Shown here piece after piece: positions 59,455-64,000 of a DNA stretch of 64,000 nt (position 1 is the stretch's first letter; every line of letters begins with the position of its first letter). This DNA comes from Trichomonas vaginalis G3 (taxonomy: Eukaryota; Parabasalia; Trichomonadida; Trichomonadidae). Below the pieces are notes generated by a model. It saw only the letters and a program-made list of their open reading frames with translations, made no database searches and had not been told where the DNA came from. A program made the position numbers and the translations under genes. Location of the stretch: NCBI RefSeq assembly GCF_026262505.1, contig NC_067206.1:34487896-34551895 (forward strand), given 5' to 3'.

Positions 59455-60303
59455 TTATATTTTTACCGTTCGATAGTAGTTGTATATGAAACTAAGTTCT
59501 AAGTAAAACGCATGGTATAATGGAATTATTCTTTTTCTTCCATCTGTAGTAAACCATACTTGAAAGTCTGAAATACTTCCACTTGGTGGTTCGTATAACT
59601 TTGTAGGTTTTTCGTAAAAGTCATTTGCCAAGCATAAGAAAGAGTTTTGGGCGCCAGAAAATGAAGCATGAACAATAATAGCATCTTGGTCGAAAACATT
59701 TTCATATGTTCCATTAGGGTTTTCGACTTCATAAAAGTCTGGGTGTACTGGATATGCTGCAGGCTGATTTAACATCCTCATAAATCTATACCATGCCAAG
59801 TTGTTATATTTTGTAGAAATATAAACGTTTTCTCCAAGGTCTTCTATTCTATTGATTTTAACAGTTGCATTTTTCCTGTCATAAATAATATCGAGATGGT
59901 ATTCTCCCTCGTCAATGTTATACTGGTTTGCATATTCGATATAGATATTGTTTATTTTTTCTTGAAAAGCTTGAAGAGTTGTTTCTAAGTTTACAAGCAA
60001 ACTAACTTGTAAAAGTTTTCCCTGTTCAAATTTCTCATACATACGTTTTTCTTTGTTATAGTATCGAACTTCAAAACCGACCGTAAATGGGAAACCATGT
60101 ATGGCTTCTGAAATGAACTTCATTCTACGAAAGCCAATAGCTTTTGTGACGGATGGGTCTCTTAACCATCTTAATGGGTAGTCAAAACGATAGCCTTCAT
60201 GCTTTACGGTCTCTGTCTCAAACTTTTGACCGACATTAGTAAAAAGTTCATCTAATGGTTTAGTTGTAGCAACTCTTGAATTTTCTTTTTCTATTGGAAG
60301 CAT
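59455..60303 (-). CDS. Maverick probable minor capsid (penton-like) protein, 282 aa
   Basis: ATG to stop, 282 residues, on the opposite strand from its neighbours. The protein is beta-rich throughout (FPFTVGFEVRYYNKEKRMYE, DQDAIIVHASFSGAQN, ISDFQVWFTTDGRKRIIPLY), with no signal peptide or membrane helix. Size, position and beta-strand density fit the single jelly-roll minor capsid protein of Polintons; no motif proves it, so the name is inference from element context. Its ATG and that of the fibre gene face each other across 17 bases. Confidence 0.55.
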   Translation of the reverse strand: MLPIEKENSRVATTKPLDELFTNVGQKFETETVKHEGYRFDYPLRWLRDPSVTKAIGFRRMKFISEAIHGFPFTVGFEVRYYNKEKRMYEKFEQGKLLQVSLLVNLETTLQAFQEKINNIYIEYANQYNIDEGEYHLDIIYDRKNATVKINRIEDLGENVYISTKYNNLAWYRFMRMLNQPAAYPVHPDFYEVENPNGTYENVFDQDAIIVHASFSGAQNSFLCLANDFYEKPTKLYEPPSGSISDFQVWFTTDGRKRIIPLYHAFYLELSFIYNYYRTVKI

Positions 60304-60320
60304 ATTTTATCTAGAATAAA
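60304..60320. promoter_or_regulatory. 17-bp divergent promoter between capsid-type and fibre genes
   Basis: Only ATTTTATCTAGAATAAA separates the two start codons. It shares TTTTATCTA with the starts at 58813-58832 and, with one change, TTTTATCCTATAA at 62681-62697. Both genes must have almost no 5' UTR. Confidence 0.6.
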
Positions 60321-61724
60321 ATGTCAAATGAAACAGCGTCTATGCGAGAAATACAACAACCGACAACTCATTATGCAAGCTCTAAATAAGAACACAACAA
60401 ACTTTTCAAACTATTCTAAGATATCTGAGTCATTGAAAGAAGGAAACTTAAAACTGACATTAAACCCAATGACAGATGAGTTTCTGTTTCAAGACAATAA
60501 GAACCATACTGTCTGTATAAATCCAACAAAAGGAACTTTAAACGAGAAACCTATAAATGAACTTCTTTTGAAAACAGATGTTGACAACAAAGCTGACAAA
60601 GAATATGTAGACGATGCAATAGCAAAAGAAGAAGAAAGAGCTAACAATGCTTATGCAACAAAAGAACATACTCATCCTGAACTAGCAGACAAAACATATG
60701 TTGACAATAAAATGTCAAGTGAAGTGACGAGAGCTGAAAACGAATATTCTAAAAAGACTCATACACTTCTATATCTGAAATAACAGACTTAAACGTTAGC
60801 CTTGAAAAGAAAGCGGATAAGGAATATGTGGCTAGTAAGTTAGAGAAGAAAGCAGATAAGGAATATGTGGATGAAAAGATAACGAAATGAAAGAAAGGGT
60901 TGACTGGTACCATGAATGGACATCGAAGACTTTTAAAGTTAAAGCGATACAGGATGGGTTTCAGGATGTTTAGACCTTAAAGCAGATAAAACTTATGTTA
61001 ACGATGAGTTTAGAGAAGAAAGCAGACAAGAACCATACACATACAAGTTTTACAACTGTTGCTATAGAAAGTATTGAAGGAACGGTTGAAGAAACTGGTG
61101 GGGATGCAATATATTGTAAACCTCCTAACTTCCACAAGGTTTAACATCGGATGACGACATAACGACGATGAGAAACATTAGATGTAAAGATGTTTATGTC
61201 ATGAAGGATGAACATAATATTAAATTCACTGCTCAAGATTTATATGACAAGAAAGCAGACAAAACAGAGCTTCAAACATTAAAGACAGAAATACTTCAAA
61301 CATTATATCCTATAGGCTCTATTTATACGTCAATGAACTCTACCAGACAGAAGTAGTACTTGGTTTTGGAACTTGGACTCAAATAGTCGACAGGTTTTTG
61401 TATTGTGCAAACTCTTCAAAGGAAACAGGTGGAAGTAAAACGATTTCAGGTGAAAATTTACCTGCACATAGTCACTACATAGATTTAAGTACATCTCAAG
61501 CAGGTTGGCATAAGCATAAATTTTGGGATTGGTCAGCAATGACAAAAGGTAAAGGATATGATGTTAAAGACAACGTTCAGTTTGCTATAAATTGTTTCTG
61601 GGGTAACACTCAGGGAGATGGAAACCATACACATCGCGTTTCAGGATATACGCAAACAACGGGACAAAGTAAAGAATACATGCCACCTTACATGACAGTT
61701 TACGCATGGTATAGAAATGCTTAG
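60321..61724 (+). pseudogene. Maverick tail-collar-like fibre gene, broken
   Basis: The span carries repeated heptad-like units with KADK-YVD and YVDDAIAKEEERA patterns, then a distal domain with LYPIGSIYTSMN, GENLPAHSHY and GDGNHTHRVSGYTQ. The last set is typical of phage tail-collar or fibre receptor-binding tips, with paired His motifs that bind metal in phage fibres. Trimeric coiled-coil shaft plus collar-type tip suggests an attachment fibre. The gene is broken (about three or four breaks) in this copy. It overlaps the end of the convergent integrase gene by three bases. Confidence 0.75.
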
Positions 61725-62680
61725 TCGTCATTTTCAACTTCTTTAGCATATTCGTCAGGAGTTGTCTTATATTTGTTAGGAACTGTTTTTGAAAGTATAC
61801 CACCTTGAACTTTGACAAGTTTGAAACGAGGTCTGACAATAGTAGTTTTATCTTCTGCTTGCAGTCTGTACATTTTGCCATGTTTGCCTAAAACTTCATA
61901 ATATTCTCTTGTATACTTTCTTCTATTTTTACGAACACGAATGTGAGTACCTGTCGAGTTCCCATTGTTGTCATAGTCAATAGTATTTTCATATGGGTCG
62001 CGTTTAGGTATTTCTATTTTTACTTTATCACCTTTCTGAAGTTTGAAGCCCGGCATTCTTTCTTGTTTGTCTCTTTTGACTAAATTATTAAATATATAGT
62101 CTTTCTCTAAGTCAGGGTTGTTTTTCATTTCTTCGGGGGAGTGGTTTCCCAAACCTTTTTGTTTACGGCTATTGTAAATATTTAAAACTTGTCTCATCTT
62201 TGCCATGGAGAAGTGTCTATATTTGTCGTCATATGACATTTCATTTGCTTCACCACCTTGTGGTTGGTTTAAGTCTCTTAACATTTTTATACAACCGTCA
62301 ATGACACCAAGAGCAGAATGGTTTTGGTCGACAATGAAATATTGGTTTACATTTTTTGAACGCAGATAGTTTTTTACATCATCTGATTTGAAAGAACTTT
62401 CAAAGTCAGATGTCAGTTTTGTTGGATGGTATTTGTCAACGAATATTGTCAAAGCAGTTTTCACATCTAAAATATTTTTGGACCATAATGGTATGGCTTC
62501 ACAGTATCTTGTGTTTTGACCAACAAATATTAACCAGTATGGAGGTCCATCTTCTCTATACCTCGGAATGTTTTCCAAGATATCCATAAACCAAGCATTT
62601 GGTGTTGAACTAAAGATTTTTATCATGAGTGCTTTCTTTGTCGCTTTAGAAACATAGGGGTCCTTGTTTGGATTCGTCAT
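61721..62680 (-). CDS. Maverick retroviral-type integrase, 319 aa
   Basis: ATG to stop, 319 residues. An rve-type (RNase H fold) core spans about 15-170: WFMDIL holds the first acidic residue, LTSDFESSF the second, and the FIVDQNHSALGVIDG helix region follows. A Lys/Arg-rich C-terminal part includes a chromodomain/SH3-like strand set (GFKLQKGDKVKIEIPKRD, REYYEVLGKHGKMYRLQ) that may guide target choice. Maverick elements take their c-integrase name from this gene. It should perform end processing and strand transfer of the element. The N-terminal zinc-finger part seen in some homologues is not evident. Confidence 0.88.
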   Translation of the reverse strand: MTNPNKDPYVSKATKKALMIKIFSSTPNAWFMDILENIPRYREDGPPYWLIFVGQNTRYCEAIPLWSKNILDVKTALTIFVDKYHPTKLTSDFESSFKSDDVKNYLRSKNVNQYFIVDQNHSALGVIDGCIKMLRDLNQPQGGEANEMSYDDKYRHFSMAKMRQVLNIYNSRKQKGLGNHSPEEMKNNPDLEKDYIFNNLVKRDKQERMPGFKLQKGDKVKIEIPKRDPYENTIDYDNNGNSTGTHIRVRKNRRKYTREYYEVLGKHGKMYRLQAEDKTTIVRPRFKLVKVQGGILSKTVPNKYKTTPDEYAKEVENDD

Positions 62681-62697
62681 TTTTTATCCTATAAGAA
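62681..62697. promoter_or_regulatory. 17-bp divergent promoter between integrase and virion-type gene
   Basis: TTTTTATCCTATAAGAA separates the ATGs of two divergent genes. Same length and motif as 60304-60320, and similar to the start at 58813. Confidence 0.6.
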
Positions 62698-63099
62698 ATG
62701 GGTTTATTTGGCGCATTAGCAGGAGTTGCATCCAGATTTTTGCCCGCAGTTGGAACAATAGCCAGAGGTGTATTTGGAGTTGGAAGGAAGATTTTGAGTA
62801 CATTAGGTATACTTAAAGAGAAAGCACAACCTATTATACAAACTGTACAGAAAGGTTGGGATGTAGCACGAGATGCAACAAATCTTATTCCAAATCCTGA
62901 AACAAGAGGAAAAGTTCAAGGATGGATGGACAATGTAGGAAGACAAGCAGGAAACTATTATAACAAAGCAAATGACTACTATAACCAAGCAGGACACTAT
63001 ATGGACCAAGGTGAAAGATTCTTTAACAGAGGATATAACCATGCACAACAATGGGTAAACAATAACCAACCTCAACCGCCTCAAACGTGGGGAATGTAA
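62698..63099 (+). CDS. Maverick small membrane-active virion-type protein, 133 aa
   Basis: ATG to TAA, 133 residues. The first 40 residues are Gly/Ala-rich amphipathic (MGLFGALAGVASRFLPAVG, GVFGVGRKILSTLGIL), the central part is helical, and the tail has Tyr/Asn/Gln repeats (NYYNKANDYYNQAGHYM) ending in QPPQTWGM. The pattern recalls adenovirus pVI-type membrane-lytic minor capsid proteins, in which an amphipathic N-terminal helix disrupts membranes. Assignment is inference from composition. No disruption seen. Confidence 0.6.
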   Translation: MGLFGALAGVASRFLPAVGTIARGVFGVGRKILSTLGILKEKAQPIIQTVQKGWDVARDATNLIPNPETRGKVQGWMDNVGRQAGNYYNKANDYYNQAGHYMDQGERFFNRGYNHAQQWVNNNQPQPPQTWGM

Positions 63100-63101
63100 A
63101 G

Positions 63102-63118
63102 TTTTTTACTGAGATGAA
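63102..63118 (+). promoter_or_regulatory. repeated leader TTTTTTACTGAGATGAA, copy 1
   Basis: The same 17 bases recur at 63274-63290. Each ends directly at the ATG of a following gene (63119 and 63291), with an extra out-of-phase ATG inside that stops at once (ATGAAATGA). Confidence 0.7.
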
Positions 63119-63271
63119 ATGAACAATACAGCATTGAGACAAATGGGTTCAATATGGATTTGTCGACTTCCAGCAGTTACACAACGTGTTTGTCAAGTTC
63201 TTCCTATACCTCAGGAAGTTTTAGACCGACTTAAAAAACAACAACAACCAGTTGAAAACAAACCAAACTAA
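63119..63271 (+). CDS. Maverick tiny protein, 50 aa
   Basis: ATG to TAA, 50 residues: MNNTALRQMGSIWICRLPAV, a short central region, and a Lys/Gln/Asn-rich end. No membrane segment or known motif. It sits between two copies of the same leader and the next gene uses the same context, which supports its being translated. Confidence 0.55.
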   Translation: MNNTALRQMGSIWICRLPAVTQRVCQVLPIPQEVLDRLKKQQQPVENKPN

Positions 63272-63273
63272 AA

Positions 63274-63290
63274 TTTTTTACTGAGATGAA
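63274..63290 (+). promoter_or_regulatory. repeated leader TTTTTTACTGAGATGAA, copy 2
   Basis: Identical to 63102-63118 at the same spacing from the ATG; probably the element's core promoter and 5' UTR. Confidence 0.7.
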
Positions 63291-63875
63291 ATGACTGAAG
63301 AAGTTGAAACGGTAGATTTGACACCACAAACAAAAAGTTCAGAACCATTGTCAAAACCTGTCAAAGAACTTACAGATGAAGAGAAAAATTCAATAATAGA
63401 AAGTGCCAGGTCTGGAAATACAAACCCTAACTACAAAGTCACTTTTCATAAAAATGGAACGGCAAGTATCTCAAAAAAGAAACAGACTCTCACAAATAAA
63501 ATATTGAAGTCTGAAGGAGCTTTCGAGACAACAGATGGAAAAGTTTACTTCACTGACCAACAGTTCATTATAGAACATCTCATTGACTTAGAGTCGAAAT
63601 ATTCTAAACTTTACAACAAACACAAAAAGTTGAAAGGAAAACAAAAACAAATGGCATATGATATTTATGAAGATGTTGACGACACAACTGTTCCTGCAAG
63701 TGAAGTAAAGTCAGAGAAACCGAAAAGTGACGAAAAACCGATAGAAGAAGAAAAACCAAAAACTGAAGATAAACCAAAACCAAAGTTTAGTTTGGAAACT
63801 AAACCAAGTCAACCTTCATTAGCTGGTATGGGTTGGCGTCAAAGACTTATGGCAGCAGGCGGTTATGTAAAGTAA
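63291..63875 (+). CDS. Maverick unknown protein, 194 aa
   Basis: ATG to TAA, 194 residues. A charged N-terminus (MTEEVETVDLTPQTKSSEPL) is followed by a helical middle with KYSKLYNKHKKLKGKQKQM. A Lys/Glu/Pro low-complexity belt (about 135-175) leads to a conserved-looking C-terminal end, MGWRQRLMAAGGYVK. No known domain is recognised. Such tails are seen in scaffold or core proteins of virion-forming elements; that is only a suggestion. The gene appears intact. Confidence 0.65.
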   Translation: MTEEVETVDLTPQTKSSEPLSKPVKELTDEEKNSIIESARSGNTNPNYKVTFHKNGTASISKKKQTLTNKILKSEGAFETTDGKVYFTDQQFIIEHLIDLESKYSKLYNKHKKLKGKQKQMAYDIYEDVDDTTVPASEVKSEKPKSDEKPIEEEKPKTEDKPKPKFSLETKPSQPSLAGMGWRQRLMAAGGYVK

Positions 63876-63904
63876 AGAAAAAATATTTTTTTATTTTTAT
63901 AAAA

Positions 63905-64000
63905 ATGCCCCCATATAGAATGGATAGAAAATCTGCTAGAATAAAAGCAGAGTTGCAAAGATATGGTTGGAGAGTTTCGAAGAATTTTAAATATAGGAAG
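63905..64000 (+). CDS. Maverick unknown protein, start only
   Basis: An ATG at 63905 follows an A/T-rich run (ATTTTTATAAAA) like the other element promoters and opens 32 codons to the window end. The visible N-terminus is strongly basic (PPYRMDRKSARIKAELQRYG, then GWRVSKNFKYRK), suggesting nucleic-acid binding. The rest lies outside the window. Confidence 0.5.
   Translation, partial: MPPYRMDRKSARIKAELQRYGWRVSKNFKYRK

Larger units (their letters stand above)
57615..64000. mobile_element. Maverick/Polinton element, left part, runs out of the window
   Basis: A dense block of short-spaced genes on both strands unlike the host genes around it: adenine methyltransferase, small membrane ORF, virion-type proteins, probable minor capsid protein, tail-collar fibre, retroviral-type integrase and unknown ORFs. 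This content is that of Maverick/Polinton elements, which are abundant in T. vaginalis and normally 15-20 kb with long terminal inverted repeats and 6-bp target duplications. The left boundary is not certain; it lies somewhere between the palindrome end and the methyltransferase ATG. Polymerase, ATPase, protease and major capsid genes are not in view and would lie to the right. Two genes are broken, about four or five breaks in all. The remaining open frames suggest a rather recent insertion. Confidence 0.88.

Noticed and set aside
1-64000. CRISPR arrays, rRNA or tRNA genes, spliceosomal introns
   Set aside because: No spaced direct repeats, no rRNA-like or tRNA cloverleaf sequence, and no gene needs the GTATGT/ACTAACACACAG intron signals of trichomonads.

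Overview
The window reads as nuclear DNA of a parabasalid protist, most likely Trichomonas vaginalis. It is AT-rich, and every complete gene is a single uninterrupted frame with no intron needed. Most start codons lie 0-30 bases after a TCA initiator-like triplet. The gene set is trichomonad: BspA-like leucine-rich repeat surface proteins, a DUF3447-type ankyrin protein, beta-helix surface proteins, very large coiled-coil proteins, divergent TKL, CAMK and CK2-like kinases, and a Maverick (Polinton) element carrying a DNA adenine methyltransferase. The species call is inference from these families, not from a search.

Layout. 1-6504: a giant BEACH/WD40 protein running in from the left. 6.9-9.0 kb: a small unknown gene and an armadillo-like gene on the minus strand. 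9.9-15.4 kb: a surface-protein patch with a BspA-like gene, an ankyrin gene and a broken beta-helix membrane-protein gene. 16.0-34.4 kb: two giant coiled-coil genes in tandem (2481 and about 3512 residues). 34.6-37.1 kb: a Trp/Asp-rich tandem-repeat protein and a second armadillo-like protein. 37.2-49.0 kb: a dense housekeeping block with a TKL-like kinase, tRNA adenosine deaminase (ADAT1/Tad1 type), a reticulon-like membrane protein, a divergent Rab-like GTPase, a helical-repeat protein, tRNA m7G methyltransferase (METTL1/Trm8), an EGF-like membrane protein with NPF tails, a CK2-alpha-like kinase and a small type I membrane protein. 49.3-53.7 kb: a second surface-protein patch with a frameshifted BspA-like membrane gene and a beta-helix gene lacking its anchor. 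54.2-55.6 kb: a CAMK-like kinase.

56.35-57.61 kb is a nearly perfect palindrome: two 597-base arms with two mismatches by eye and a 68-base spacer, flanked by AACATT on both sides. From about 57.6 kb to the window end lies part of a Maverick/Polinton. It holds a D12-class adenine methyltransferase, a small membrane ORF, virion-type small proteins, a probable minor capsid protein, a tail-collar-like fibre gene, a retroviral-type integrase and several unknown ORFs. Most visible genes are open, but two are broken (about four or five breaks in all), so this copy is a fairly young fossil.

Together the genes suggest a parasite chromosome segment where housekeeping and cytoskeletal genes alternate with fast-evolving surface-protein genes, ending in a mobile-element zone. 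The most unusual signals are the giant palindrome beside the Maverick, the element's shared compact promoter motifs, the Trp/Asp repeat protein, repeated modules in the giant coiled-coil gene, and a highly expressed-type BspA gene that is frameshifted.
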